In this document: positions 9,905 to 19,324 of the stretch, piece after piece | How positions within the stretch are numbered: position 1 is the first letter of the stretch | Layout: every line of letters starts with the position of its first letter | Source: CAXBBB01 sp963793245 | Lineage (GTDB): Bacteria > Bacteroidota > Rhodothermia > Rhodothermales > BA12 | Reading direction: 5' to 3' | NCBI GenBank assembly: GCA_963793245.1 | Contig: CAWBZG010000002.1 | Coordinates: forward strand, 1,426,001-1,490,000 | Length of the DNA stretch: 64,000 nucleotides | Notes under the pieces: generated by a model | Database searches by the model: none | What the model saw: the letters and a program-made list of their open reading frames with translations, nothing else | Told to the model about the DNA's origin: nothing | Position numbers and translations under genes: made by a program

Positions 9905-9933
9905 AGGCGACACACCTCGAAAGGTGCGTCGCC
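9905..9933 (-). terminator. Rho-independent terminator
   Basis: A 12-bp stem with one mismatch closes on a CGAA loop. On the minus strand the right arm is followed by CCTTTTCGTTTG, a T-rich tail. It lies 24 bp beyond the stop of the 99-residue basic protein and so ends that transcript. Confidence 0.7.
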
Positions 9934-9956
9934 CATAGGTAACGAGCGGGAATCGC

Positions 9957-10256
9957 TTATTTGCCTTCGTTCTCGGTCGGCTTGACGAAAACGTGATACT
10001 GATCTTTGGAGCCTTTGACTGCGCTTGACACCACTTTGAGCGACTTACCGAAGTGCTTCCTCAAATACTGCCGAACGCCCTGCACTTCCGACTTGGTCAA
10101 CTTAAGATGAAGTGCCTTATCTCCTTCGAGACCTTCGATCGCTTCTTTCACCGGCGTGTACTTGGATCTGCGTCCGCCACGACCACTGCGTGATTCGGCG
10201 AGAACCTGATTCATCTCTTCGGTGTCGACGGTTTCAAATGCGACTTTCTTTGCCAT
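9957..10256 (-). CDS. Small basic conserved-looking protein, unknown function
   Basis: A 99-residue Lys/Arg-rich protein beginning MAKKVAFETVD. A charged, probably disordered middle (SRSGRGGRRSKYTP) precedes a compact C-terminal half with 'LHLKLTKSEVQGVRQYLRKH'. No catalytic motif is seen. The composition would suit a nucleic-acid-binding protein. Codon use and position next to a terminator and a tRNA support a real gene; the open frame upstream of the ATG at 10256 reads as non-coding. I do not recognise the family. Confidence 0.6.
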   Translation of the reverse strand: MAKKVAFETVDTEEMNQVLAESRSGRGGRRSKYTPVKEAIEGLEGDKALHLKLTKSEVQGVRQYLRKHFGKSLKVVSSAVKGSKDQYHVFVKPTENEGK

Positions 10257-10459
10257 TGCTGATATGTTGTGATGGTGGGAGTGATATGTCTGTGCGACAC
10301 CTATCAAAGGTACATTCCTTAGATGTACCCGAACAACAAATAACCACTTGTATTGAAACGAGCACGAGAGAAGCCAGGCGTTTTCACACATTCGCCGTAC
10401 AACGAAGCACAATACGCAAGACTTGCAGCGTCCGCGTCGGCTATCTTTGCTCCTGTTAC

Positions 10460-10542
10460 GCGAGAGTGGCGAAATGGCAGACGCGCCAGATTTAGGTTCT
10501 GGTGGGGTAACACCCGTGGGGGTTCGAGTCCCCCCTCTCGCA
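10460..10542 (+). tRNA. tRNA-Leu (anticodon UAG)
   Basis: An 83-nt class II tRNA with acceptor stem GCGAGAG/CTCTCGC, a T-arm GGTTCGAGTCC and a long variable arm. The anticodon stem CCAGA/TCTGG encloses the loop TTTAGGT, giving anticodon TAG at 10493-10495 (Leu, CUA codons). After discriminator A10542 the sequence is CCG rather than CCA. Its 3' end is the prophage attachment site. Confidence 0.95.
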
Positions 10543-10544
10543 CC
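10528..10544 (+). repeat. attL core (17-bp direct repeat)
   Basis: GTCCCCCCTCTCGCACC, the T-arm/acceptor 3' end of tRNA-Leu, is identical to 51885-51901. It marks the tRNA-side junction between host and prophage. Confidence 0.92.
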
Positions 10545-10588
10545 GAAAAGCGGCTATTTGAGCCTTTAGAGGCCGCTTCTGAAGGGTA

Positions 10589-10609
10589 TGTATGTCAGAG
10601 TGTACGTCG
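10589..10609 (+). repeat. Candidate integrase arm-type sites, attL side
   Basis: Two TGTAYGTC units separated by AGAG (TGTATGTC at 10589-10596, TGTACGTC at 10601-10608), 45 bp inside the attL core. The same two-unit element in the same orientation recurs at the other end of the prophage (51763-51783), which suggests integrase or excisionase binding. Confidence 0.5.
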
Positions 10610-10619
10610 GGGTGACAGT

Positions 10620-11837
10620 TCAGGCCGCCCGTCGTAGGGTTTCGAGTCCGCCCGCTGCCCCTAGCATCGTCGACTCGAGAAGCTGTGCTTGTTCAGGAGT
10701 CATAGTGCGTTTGGTTTTGCGGTAGCGCTGCGTCATCACCTCAGTGGCGTGACCCATCGACTCGGAAACGACGGAGGACGGCAATTTCGCCTCCTCTCCC
10801 CATACGGCGTACTGGCTGCGCAGGTCCTTAAACCGAAGCGGCCCCTCCCCGCTCGCGTCAAGCAGCCCCGCCTTCGTGATAGCCCGGCGCCACAGCTTAG
10901 TGAGCATCTGGTACGTGACTGAGAAGACGGGTTCGCTCGGGCCACGCCCCTGAACGAGCAGCAGAAGTTCACGGGCAAGCGCGTCGCCAGTGACGACGCT
11001 TCGGGAGCGCGTCTCTGCTTTGCTGTCGTGCCGCAAGCTGACCTCTGCCCAGTAGGTCGACTCTTCGCCCGGCTCGGTGAGGTACTGATGCACCGACACG
11101 TCGGAGCGCAGAAGACCGCGCATAGTCTTTTCGCCGCTTTGCCCGCGGAAGAGCGTTCCCCTGTCGGCCCCGGTCAGCAGGGCGAGTAGTGTGGCCGTGC
11201 CCAAGTCAGGACGCACCGCGTAGCACGCTCTCAGCAGGTCGCCGATCTGTTCGCCCGACAAGTAGACGCGCCGCGTGTCGTTCTCGGGTGAGAAGTCGAC
11301 GTCGGCCATCACCCGGTTACGCTCGGAATTACCGTAGAGGTGGCGCAGCACACGGCTCGCGGCGACGTGGACCTGCCGGTGGACGGTGTTGCGCATCAGG
11401 CCGGTCGCCTCGATGTCGCGAAGCATCTTCTCGACGCTGCGTGGATCGAGCAGAACGGACGCGCGCGCTTTCGGTCCGTGATAGGCGGCGATCTTGTCCA
11501 GGCCATAGCCGACGACGCGCCCCGCTCCCCTTCTGGCCTGCTCGATGGCTTCGGCGAGCGTTGGATCGGACAGGCTTCGCGCCAGCGGACTCAGGCGGTT
11601 TTGCACGACGGCCATGTGCAGCTGCGGCAGCGTGACGACGCGCTTCTGTACGGCCTCGACGAGCGGGACCAAGTGCGGCTCGCTCAGTGCGCGTTCGGCG
11701 AGCGTGACGAGACTACCCTCCATCCGGTCGGCAGCGCGCTTGTCCCGCACACGCGTCGAGAGCACGCCGGACTTCCCGAACCCGGTCAGCGCGCGGTTGA
11801 CCATATAGTAGGTGGAGCCGGGGCGTTTGTAGGACAT
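10620..11837 (-). CDS. int: Tyrosine recombinase (phage integrase)
   Basis: A 405-residue site-specific recombinase that integrates and excises the prophage at tRNA-Leu. The catalytic domain occupies roughly residues 190-400: Arg in LTGADRGTLF (box I), RFKDLRSQ (K-D-L-R in place of the usual H-x-x-R), SMGHA (box II histidine) and TQRYRK (nucleophile Tyr). The N-terminal half would be the SAM-like core-binding and arm-binding region. I chose the ATG at 11837 (MSYKRPG); the frame is open further upstream but overlaps the next gene. The gene ends 75 bp from the attL core, the standard position. Confidence 0.88.
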   Translation of the reverse strand: MSYKRPGSTYYMVNRALTGFGKSGVLSTRVRDKRAADRMEGSLVTLAERALSEPHLVPLVEAVQKRVVTLPQLHMAVVQNRLSPLARSLSDPTLAEAIEQARRGAGRVVGYGLDKIAAYHGPKARASVLLDPRSVEKMLRDIEATGLMRNTVHRQVHVAASRVLRHLYGNSERNRVMADVDFSPENDTRRVYLSGEQIGDLLRACYAVRPDLGTATLLALLTGADRGTLFRGQSGEKTMRGLLRSDVSVHQYLTEPGEESTYWAEVSLRHDSKAETRSRSVVTGDALARELLLLVQGRGPSEPVFSVTYQMLTKLWRRAITKAGLLDASGEGPLRFKDLRSQYAVWGEEAKLPSSVVSESMGHATEVMTQRYRKTKRTMTPEQAQLLESTMLGAAGGLETLRRAA

Positions 11838-11866
11838 CGATGGTGAGTCTCGTTCGAGTCGTAAAT

Positions 11867-12292
11867 CTAGGCCACTTGCACGGACTTCGGAGGGGGCGTC
11901 GTCATTCGAGCCGCAGAGCGCGAAGGTGGTGCGGTCGCTGGACCGATGGACCGGACCGGACGGGGCGGCCGAGCAGCCGCGAGAAAGCGTTCGCGCTCGG
12001 CTTCGGCTATCGGGTCGGTGTCGACGGGCGGCTGTCCCATGCCGTAGAGCAGCAGGTTGATGCCGAGAATGCGCGGGTGGCCACCGTTCGGACGCACGCG
12101 TGGGAGAGCGCACTCGGGGATGTCGCCGATGGTGTCCTTCTTCACGCCGAGATACTTCGCAGCCTCGGCGTAGGTGTATGGCCTGAAGTGGTCGAGTCCA
12201 GGACGAGACTCTGTGATGGCAGACTGCCGGGCGACGACGACGGCGACGCGCTCGGCAATCGCATCGAGTAGCGGAGCAAGAGGGTCAGTCAT
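11867..12292 (-). CDS. Helix-turn-helix protein, possible excisionase
   Basis: A 141-residue protein with a MerR/excisionase-like winged helix-turn-helix in the middle (YTYAEAAKYLGVKKDTIG followed by a short wing, PRVRPNGGHPRILG), and a Pro/Ser-rich, probably disordered C-terminus. Proteins of this kind next to an integrase usually act as recombination directionality factors or local regulators. Start MTDPLAPLLDAI at 12292 overlaps the preceding gene's stop by 8 bp, indicating an operon with it. Excisionase function is inferred from position and fold only. Confidence 0.6.
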   Translation of the reverse strand: MTDPLAPLLDAIAERVAVVVARQSAITESRPGLDHFRPYTYAEAAKYLGVKKDTIGDIPECALPRVRPNGGHPRILGINLLLYGMGQPPVDTDPIAEAERERFLAAARPPRPVRSIGPATAPPSRSAARMTTPPPKSVQVA

Positions 12293-12938
12293 GGCCGTTC
12301 GGGGTGATTGCACTGCTGTAGCGGTTCGAGAAGGCGTGGAGCGCCCGCGCGCAGGTTGCCCAGTCGCACGTTTCGATTGCAGAGATTGCAGCTTCACGGG
12401 CCGAGCAGATACGTTTCCACTCATCTGTTCCTGTCACTCGGTCAAGAGCTTCGAGCCACTCGTCCGGCGTCACGCTCTGAGTCGTACGCTCGTGGATGAG
12501 GTTAAGCACGTGACGCGCGAGGTGCTGCGTCCAGGGTTTGAGCAGCACGTCGATCTCGCCGGGCCATTTGCGCAGACCGAATGCGAATGCCTCGTGCAGG
12601 CTGCTAGGCGCAAGCGTGAGTTCGACGGCGTCGGGAATCTCGACATCGACGAGGATCGGATGGCCGAGTGCGTCGTGCGTCGGGTGATCGTGGTAGACGA
12701 CGCGGGGTAGGCTGTCCCGAACCTTGGGATAGGCTGGCACTTCGTCTCTGCCCATGATGCCGGGCAAGCCGAGTTGTTGTACGGTGCGTCCCTGCTTGAC
12801 TGAGCGAGTGAGGATGCCGCCTGCGGCCTGCACCTCCATCATCCACAGGAAGGCGTCAGCAAGCGGAAACTCGGGTGGCTTCGGAGCGGGCTTCTCGGCA
12901 CGCGGCTTGCGCGGTGTTTTGGTTGCTACAATCGGCAT
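12285..12938 (-). CDS. Prophage protein of unknown function
   Basis: A 217-residue soluble protein starting MPIVATKTPRKPRAEKPAPK, with a Lys/Pro-rich tail-like N-terminus followed by a mixed alpha/beta body (VVYHDHPTHDALGHPILVDV). No recognised catalytic motif. It starts immediately at the natural stop of the primase-helicase gene (TGATG overlap) and overlaps the helix-turn-helix gene, so it belongs to the replication/lysogeny operon. Confidence 0.6.
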   Translation of the reverse strand: MPIVATKTPRKPRAEKPAPKPPEFPLADAFLWMMEVQAAGGILTRSVKQGRTVQQLGLPGIMGRDEVPAYPKVRDSLPRVVYHDHPTHDALGHPILVDVEIPDAVELTLAPSSLHEAFAFGLRKWPGEIDVLLKPWTQHLARHVLNLIHERTTQSVTPDEWLEALDRVTGTDEWKRICSAREAAISAIETCDWATCARALHAFSNRYSSAITPNGHD

Positions 12939-15733
12939 CAGAACAGGTCCGTTTGGTCGTCCGAGTCTGCGAACGAGGTGGGCAGCGCAGAGCGCTTGAT
13001 GTGGACGACCCGCACTGCGAAGCCGATTCGCCCGCGCCGACGCGCACGCGCACCGTGGGGCGCCCGTCGGATCCGGTCTTTACGATCAGACCGAGCCGAT
13101 GAAGCTGCTGGTGCAGCTGCTGCTTCGTGAGGTGGAACGAGTCGCCGAGCAGAGCCCTCGCCGCTTTGATTGCCGTATCGCTCGTCAGGTAGATGCCCTC
13201 GCCATCGTAGAAGCCGACGACGCGGTCGCTGTCAGGACCGACCGGGATCGTGCCCTGTCGTTCGAGTAGGTGGACGCGTCCCATCGCGATCATCTCGCGC
13301 AGCGCAGACAGCAGGCGACTGGCTTCGAGGCTCTCCTCGGTGGCCTGCCCCATCTCGTCCATGATGATCATTAGCCCGGCCTGGTAGCGCTCGCGAAACG
13401 GTTCGAGGACCGGCCCGATCTGCGGGTGCTCGGTCGCGAGGTCGAAGCACAAGCTGTTGACAGCGAGGTTGCTCGCGATCCGGCGCGGGTTGGTAGCATC
13501 GGGATGCTTCTCCCGTAACACCTGGGTCCACGCGTCGCGACGACTGTGCATCTGATCGCGCAGGCTTGCAATAACGCCGTTCGAATCGTCCGATTCGAGC
13601 CAGTCGAGCCATGAAGCCCACACCGACGGGAGGTGCTCTGAAGCCGCTTGCGCCCTGCCGAGCGCGATCGCATTACCTTCGCCCGCCGGGAGCATTCGAA
13701 TGACGAGCGTGCGGGCAAGGGCAGCCGCGTCGCTTGCCGGGACATCCTCGCCGGTTACGATTACCCAGCAGCCGAAGTGCTTGGGCACCTGAAGCGAGGC
13801 TTGGCGCGTCAGGCGCAGCTTCTCCGTACCCTCGACGAGCGCGTGGATGACCTCGACGAAATCCTTCTCGCCGCGCGACGTGTTCGACTTGTAGTTGTCG
13901 ATTACGAAGGGCGCGTCGACGTGCTCGGCAGCCACGGCCATCAGCGCGTTCTTGGTCGCGCCCTCCCCGAAACGTACCAGCCGCTCGTCGAGCGCCCAGG
14001 CCGGACCAGTCAGCGTCATCAGCGCCTGGCTGAACGATGTCTTGAACGTACCGCTGACACCGACGAGCATCAGCGCGTGGCGATCCTGATCCCATCCGCA
14101 CAGCTTCGCCGCCGCTGACGCGAGCACGTGCAGGATTGCTGGAACGGCGCGCTCGGGCGTGATCGACTCGCAGAGCGCGCCCAGCGCGCCGAGACCGGTT
14201 TGCAGATCAGCAGTACCGTCGTCCGCGGCGAACCCCGACGCCGGTGATACCTGCACCTCGATGCCTTCGGGCGAGCGGCCCGGCATGAGGTAGGTCATCC
14301 GCCCGTTCACGCTTGCCCAGCCGGTGCGCCGGTAGCGTTTCGAGCGGGTAAACTGCGTCGTCGTGATCTTCTTGATAGCAGCGGGAAGCTCTCTCGGACA
14401 TGCGCGGATACACGGCATCGAGACCGCCAAGAGCAGCGCCAAGGGCAGCGCTCAGATCACGAGGAGACTCAAACTCAATCGCTCCGATTTCACAGGTGTA
14501 CCCCCCGCCCCGTATGGCCTTGCCCGTGATGCGATACGCGCGGTCTCCGCTTTCGTCGGTGACTTCGTGGGCGAGGTAGGCCGTCGCATCGATGATCGGA
14601 GCGACGGCAATGGTGTCTCGGCTCTTCTTGCACACCGAGAGCCGGTCGTCTTCAATGACGTACGGCCAACTGTCGTGTTCGTCCGCTGACGCGTCGTCCA
14701 GCTCGGGTGCGACTCCGGCCTGCCCGTCGCCGCTCGGCTGCGCAGATGTCAGCCCGCGCGTTTGGCTGAGTTTGGCGGGGCGGGCCTTCTCGTGCGGCGC
14801 CGATCCATAGCCACGCTTGGAAAGCTCACGCGTAGCAGCGGCGAAGTCTCCACCGAATTCCAGTCGGGTGAAGATGCCCATCGGGTCAAACTTGCGCGGC
14901 ACGTTCTCGAAACCGGGTGCGTTCGTCGAGAAAACGAAAAAGCACTTGCCCGCGCCTTCGTAGCCGTAGGTCGCGCTTAGACCGTCGGCGCCTTTCTTGC
15001 CTGGGCGCACCCATTCTTCGACTCCGTCGCCGCGCGTGCGCAGGAGCGTCCAGCCGTGCTTGCGCAAGACCGCTTTGGCCTCGTCGTGACCGCGTTCGTT
15101 GAAGTCGTCGCCGGGACGCACTTCGCCTTCGGGTCGACTGTCCGGCGACGACGCCGGTGCAGGCTCTTCACTCTGCATCGGCGTGCTGTCGAGCGAGCGC
15201 GCGAGTCCCATCACCAAGTCACGTTCGTCGGCCGTCAGGTGAGGCACGCTCTTCGCCTCGCTGATCCGCTCGTATCCGGGCGAGGGTGCGGCCAGTACAT
15301 AGCCGCCCTCGCCCCGCGTCTCGATGGCGATCTGCCGATCTGGCACGTAGTATAACGCCAGCTTCTGATTGCCATCGGGCGCGTCCGAACGCAGGTAGAC
15401 GTGACGCCCGCCCGAGGGCGTCGAGATAATCGGCAGGCGAGCAAGAAGCTCGGGCGCGTGGTCCCGCATCAGCATGATCCAGTCGTCGTACGCCACCGGC
15501 ACGTCGAAGTCGAGGACCTCGAATCCTCCGCTGACGGCGCCCCCAATGAGCGCGACCGCTTCAGCCGACGCAAACCGGCGCGCGGCCTCGTTCGGAGCCA
15601 TCGGCTCGCTCTGGAGCATCTTCCACTTGCCGAGCGGCTTCTTATTGCTCAGCCTGCACGGAACGACGCTGAACCCCTTGTCGAGGTAGGCTTGAGCCGC
15701 TTGGGCTATCGTTGTCTGGGTCTGCTCGGGCAC
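12938..15733 (-). CDS. Bifunctional primase-polymerase / DUF927-type helicase, frameshifted
   Basis: A replicative protein with two halves. The N-terminal half (15733 to about 14400) has prim-pol features: YLDKGFSVVPCRLSNKKPLG, the acidic pair in LDFDVP and the SGGRHVYLR motif. The C-terminal half has a Walker A in MLVGVSGTFKTSFSQ and a long DUF927/D5-like ATPase region ending in a winged-helix-like segment. The halves are in different frames, joined near 14400 (GLDAVYPR | PRELPAAIKK). A second shift near 13010 restores the end VHIKRSALPTSFADSDDQTDLF at 12938-12940, which abuts the next gene. The GTG at 15733 is the best start available but lacks a clear ribosome-binding site. It would prime and unwind phage DNA together with the adjacent helicase and SSB. 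Confidence 0.72.
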
Positions 15734-15786
15734 GCAGTCTGTCGGTGTAGGATGTCGCTGGGCGACACGGTGGATGTCGGGGTAAA

Positions 15787-17138
15787 TCAGGCTGCGACGC
15801 GATCGAAGAGCGGCGCCGGGTCGGCTGAGCCGAAGCGTTCGCGCACGCGGCCGGACACGTGCACGTCGCTGGGCAGCAGCGCCCGGTCGAGACGGACGGC
15901 GTCGAGATCGCGCGCGCGGCTGAGGGCGACGTAGGCTTGGCCGTCGGCGAAGAGCTGACTTCTTGCCCAGCATGATGTTGACGCTGTCGAGCGTCTGGCC
16001 CTGAGCCTTATGGATGGTCGCGGCGTAGGCGAGCGAGAGCGGGATCTGCCGCATCGACCCGAGCACCTGGGTCTGCCCGTTGTCGCCCGCGCCCATGCGT
16101 TCCCACTTGGTCATCGGCGCCGTCACCCAGCGTTCAGGCTCACCGGCGGCTACGGCGAGCTTGACGAGTGCGCCTCGGCACGGGCTGTTATCGGCGTCGT
16201 AGGTGTCGCGCCATCCCTCGAACGCACCGATCGAGCCGTTCACGTAGCTACCCTCCGGGCAGTTGGACCGAAGCATCACCTGAGCGCCGATCTTTCAGTT
16301 CGAGCACTTCGGCGACGGGCGCATCCTGCACGTTGAACTCCCCCGTGATCTCAGCGCGGCTGCGCAGCACGTCACCGGGCAGCTTGGCGAGCGTGCGCCG
16401 GTTGATGTCGTCAGCCTCGGCGCGGCGACCGCACAGCGTGAGCGCTCCCCTCTGGGCACGTCCGACGCGGCCGCGGAGCCGAGCGTAATCGGGCGTCTCC
16501 ATCTTGCCGGTGCGGAGCCGTTCGAGCAGGTCGCGAAAGTCCTGGTCGGCCTGGCGCAGGATCTCGGTCAGGTGGCACGTGACGTATCCGCCAGCGAGCG
16601 CGTTGGAGTCGAAGAACCATTCCGACTCGTACCCCTTGCGTTCGAGGGCCGGCCGCTCGTCGTCTTTGACGATCGGTGCAAGCTGGAACGGATCGCCGAC
16701 CATAATGAGCTTCAAGCCGCCGAACACGGGCGACTCGGCCACAGGCTTGTAGTTAGCCTCGGCCCAGCTGCGGCGCAGGCACGCGTCGACGTCGTCGAGC
16801 AGGTCGGCGCGCACCATCGAGACTTCGTCGATGAGGAGCGCGCGGATGCGGTCGAAGAAGCTAGCTGCCCAGCGGCGACCGCGCGTGTAGCCCGGTCGCA
16901 TACCGAAGGCGCGATGCAGTGTCGGCGCGCCGATGTTGAGCGCAGCCATGCCCGTCGGTGCGACCTTGAGCAGAGCCGAGTCGCCCGTGAACGGGTCGCG
17001 GTATTCGGCATCGATGCGGTCGATTAGAAACGACTTACCCGTGCCGCCGGGGCCGGTGATGAGGACGGGACGGATGTCGTCGGTGTCAGTGGCCAGTGCA
17101 AGAGCACGCGACTGGCCGTCGGTGAGATGGGGAATCAT
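15787..17138 (-). CDS. PIF1/RecD-like DNA helicase, frameshifted
   Basis: An SF1B helicase. Motif I is GPGGTGKSFLIDRI, motif II LLIDEVSMV, motif III MVGDPFQLAP, and the late motif is YAATIHKAQGQTLDSV. The first part (to about 16270) is continuous; a frame change joins VAEVLELKDR to QVMLRSNCPEGSYVNG, and a second near 15965 restores a typical end (AYVALSRARDLDAVRLDRAL) and a stop at 15787-15789. PIF1-like helicases unwind 5'-3' and are common in phage replication modules. It lies between the SSB gene and the primase gene, all leftward. Confidence 0.78.
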
Positions 17139-17230
17139 GGGAGCAGGGTGATGCGGTTGGTAGCGACGTTCTGGCCAGAGCAGCCCGATCCATTCGGGAC
17201 GAGGCTGCTCCAGTCGGGACGCGGGCCAGA

Positions 17231-17887
17231 TCAGAAGGGCAGGTCGTCGTCGGCGACGTGTCCCGGCGCGCCCGAGGCGAATGGGCTATCCGCGGGCGGC
17301 TGCTGGCAGCAGCGGGTTTGAGCTTGGGCGCGGCTCCGGCCTGCCCGTCGCCGCTCGGCGTGTCATCGCCATCATCACCGTCGTCGTTCAGTTCTGCTTC
17401 GGCATCGCGGTCGATCTTGCGGGTGTAGTCGCTCACCTCGATCTTCGGCATGCCCTTGACGAGCGGCGTGACCGTGTCGACGTTGGCGTACGTATTGCCA
17501 TCGCGTTCGGTATGCGATACCGTCAGCAGGCAGTTGGCGCCGACGAGATTCTCGAAATCGAACGTGTAGGCTTCGGCCTCGGTGAAGCGCTTGCCGCGCC
17601 ACGACTCGACGAGCTTGCGCAGGCCTGCCGTCTTGAATGCCGACAGCTCGAAGTCGGCGCGTGATCAGGTAGCGGCGCTCCTTTCCGCTGACCTCGTCGG
17701 TGTACGTCTCGTTGAGCTGCCAGTACAGGCGTACCATGTGGACCATTTCCTTCTCGTCCGGCTTGCCATAAACGCTGCGCTCGACTTCGCCGAGATCGAC
17801 GACGTCGACGCAGACGGCCTGATAGGTACCCTCGGGGGCATTGACGAAGTCGCCTTCGAATTTGGGTTCGGGGGCTACGATAGCCAT
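17231..17887 (-). CDS. Phage ssDNA-binding protein (DUF669-like), frameshifted
   Basis: Begins MAIVAPEPKFEGDFVNAPEG and reads as a beta-rich OB-fold-like protein (TYQAVCVDVVDLGEVERSVY; YWQLNETYTDEVSGKERR). A frame change near 17660 continues with ADFELSAFKTAGLRKLVESW, then VSDYTRKIDRDAEAELNDDG. A second change in the acidic tail restores the C-terminus GHVADDDLPF with a stop at 17231-17233. The D-D-D-L-P-F tip is the classical SSB peptide that recruits replication and repair partners, which supports the assignment. It would protect phage ssDNA for the helicase and primase encoded next. Confidence 0.7.
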
Positions 17888-17992
17888 CGGGTTGGGGGCG
17901 GCTACTGCCGCGGCTTGGCGATGCGAGATCGCCGGGTGGTGCCCCGTAGGGCGAGGAATGCTCGGCTGGGCCTGTCGGCGGTTCGAGCGGGG

Positions 17993-18271
17993 TTAGCTGG
18001 TTGCGACTGCCTTACTTGGCTTGGGTGGTCGCTTCGATCCGGGCACGCCTTCACGCTGGTAGATCCATTCGTAGGCGGACCGGAGAGCAGCGGCGATGTC
18101 GGCTTTGGGGCTGGACGAATAGGCCCGTCCGACACCCTGGTAGACTTCTGCCACGAAGCGCGACCGGACGAAGGCGCGCTTCTTATCGGGCGCGATCCGC
18201 TGACTGCCGCCCTTGATGAGAATCTCGTAGCCTTTGACCTTGACGCGGCGATGTACGGTGTCACACTTCAT
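17993..18271 (-). CDS. Small prophage protein, unknown
   Basis: A 92-residue basic protein starting MKCDTVHRRVKVKGYEILIK and ending in a Lys/Pro-rich tail (GSKRPPKPSKAVATS). The start codon overlaps the stop of the preceding gene, typical of translational coupling. No family recognised; possibly nucleic-acid binding by composition. Confidence 0.5.
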   Translation of the reverse strand: MKCDTVHRRVKVKGYEILIKGGSQRIAPDKKRAFVRSRFVAEVYQGVGRAYSSSPKADIAAALRSAYEWIYQREGVPGSKRPPKPSKAVATS

Positions 18272-18503
18272 CTCGCACCTCCGCCGGCCGGCCTTCAGTG
18301 CAGACGCGCGCGTAAGCGGAGTTGATGTAGTCGTAGGGGCCAATTAGCTCACCACCTTCGATCTCCACCCAGTAGCGGCGGGGATGCGTGCCCAGACGGT
18401 CGGGCGTGCTGCCCTCTATTGCCTGGGCGAAGATGCGGAACGAGACGCCGTAGACGCCGCCTTGCTGGGCCGTGAACAGACTGGATTTCTTGGGCACCTT
18501 CAT
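18261..18503 (-). CDS. Small prophage protein, unknown
   Basis: An 80-residue protein (MKVPKKSSLFTAQQGGVYGV) with a beta-rich core (RYWVEIEGGELIGPYDYINS). It overlaps both neighbours by a few bases in the leftward early operon. No known motif. Confidence 0.5.
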   Translation of the reverse strand: MKVPKKSSLFTAQQGGVYGVSFRIFAQAIEGSTPDRLGTHPRRYWVEIEGGELIGPYDYINSAYARVCTEGRPAEVRDEV

Positions 18504-18961
18504 GCTGCCCTCCTATGCTCGCTCGCGAGCGAGCGGCCCTCGGATTCGATGCGGACGATGGCGGCGTGCAACGCGCCCGATTCCTGGTTCGGGAAGAGCC
18601 ACCGGGTGAGGTCACGCACGATGCGCGCTTCTAGCGATTCGCGGTAGTGCTCGGGCATCATCGCCGCGTGGTCTGCCGAAAGCGAGGCATCACGCAGGCG
18701 CCATAGGCCGAGCCGCGTCGGGCGTTCGGAGTGCAGCCGGGCGTAGAGTGCGAGAAGCGCAGCCTTGAACGTCAGCGTACCCAGCGGCTCGCTGGTGGCG
18801 CGCAATCCGTGGAGAAACGCGCACGTGGCCCAGCGGGGCGTTTCGAGCGGCACGCACACGCTGTCGCGGTGGTACTGCCCGCGCGTGTGGCGCTCGATGG
18901 TGGCGATCCAGTCGCCGCGCTCCGTCAGGCGGAGCATGATGATGGTGGGTAGTCCGCTCAT
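18500..18961 (-). CDS. Prophage protein, unknown
   Basis: A 153-residue protein from MSGLPTIIMLRLTERGDWIA. It has a short beta-strand N-terminus and a helical middle (TFKAALLALYARLHSERPTR). Start chosen at 18961 because it overlaps the upstream stop (ATGA); the open frame extends about 20 codons upstream without support. Function unknown. Confidence 0.5.
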   Translation of the reverse strand: MSGLPTIIMLRLTERGDWIATIERHTRGQYHRDSVCVPLETPRWATCAFLHGLRATSEPLGTLTFKAALLALYARLHSERPTRLGLWRLRDASLSADHAAMMPEHYRESLEARIVRDLTRWLFPNQESGALHAAIVRIESEGRSLASEHRRAA

Positions 18962-19194
18962 GCCGTCACCTCGCATGCTTCGATGATCGCGTCGTTGGCG
19001 CGCAGTTCGACAAACTGATCCTGCCACACGCGGTCCACTCCGTAGCGGCTGCGGACGTAGTAGCGGTTGCCCTCTTTGGCGCGGCGGTCGACGCGCTCGA
19101 CGATGCCGACGCGGCGAACGGTCTCGCCCGCTACGACAATCTCGTAGGCGACGTCGCTCCCCTCGCGGGGGCAGGGTCCTCCTGATCTAGCCAT
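18958..19194 (-). CDS. Small beta-rich prophage protein, unknown
   Basis: A 78-residue protein (MARSGGPCPREGSDVAYEIV) resembling a small barrel, with VRRVGIVERVDRRAKEGNRY and YVRSRYGVDRVWQDQFVELR. It is coupled to the following gene by an ATGA overlap. The composition would suit a KOW/SH3-like fold, but I cannot assign it. Confidence 0.5.
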   Translation of the reverse strand: MARSGGPCPREGSDVAYEIVVAGETVRRVGIVERVDRRAKEGNRYYVRSRYGVDRVWQDQFVELRANDAIIEACEVTA

Positions 19195-19324
19195 GATGTA
19201 TCTTGGATTTGTGCCCTTGCAATGGGCGTTTTCTGAGGCTCGGTCTGGTTGGTAGCTGGCGCCGAGCCTCGGTTTGTTTGTGGTCCGGGCGGATTGCCTG
19301 CCGCCGGTCCGGGTGGGGTTGTGG

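Noticed and set aside
19235..19270. 9-bp inverted repeat GAGGCTCGG/CCGAGCCTC that could be a terminator
   Set aside because: The T-rich side faces rightward while all local genes run leftward, the loop is 18 nt, and the region may still be coding if the upstream gene is not frameshifted.
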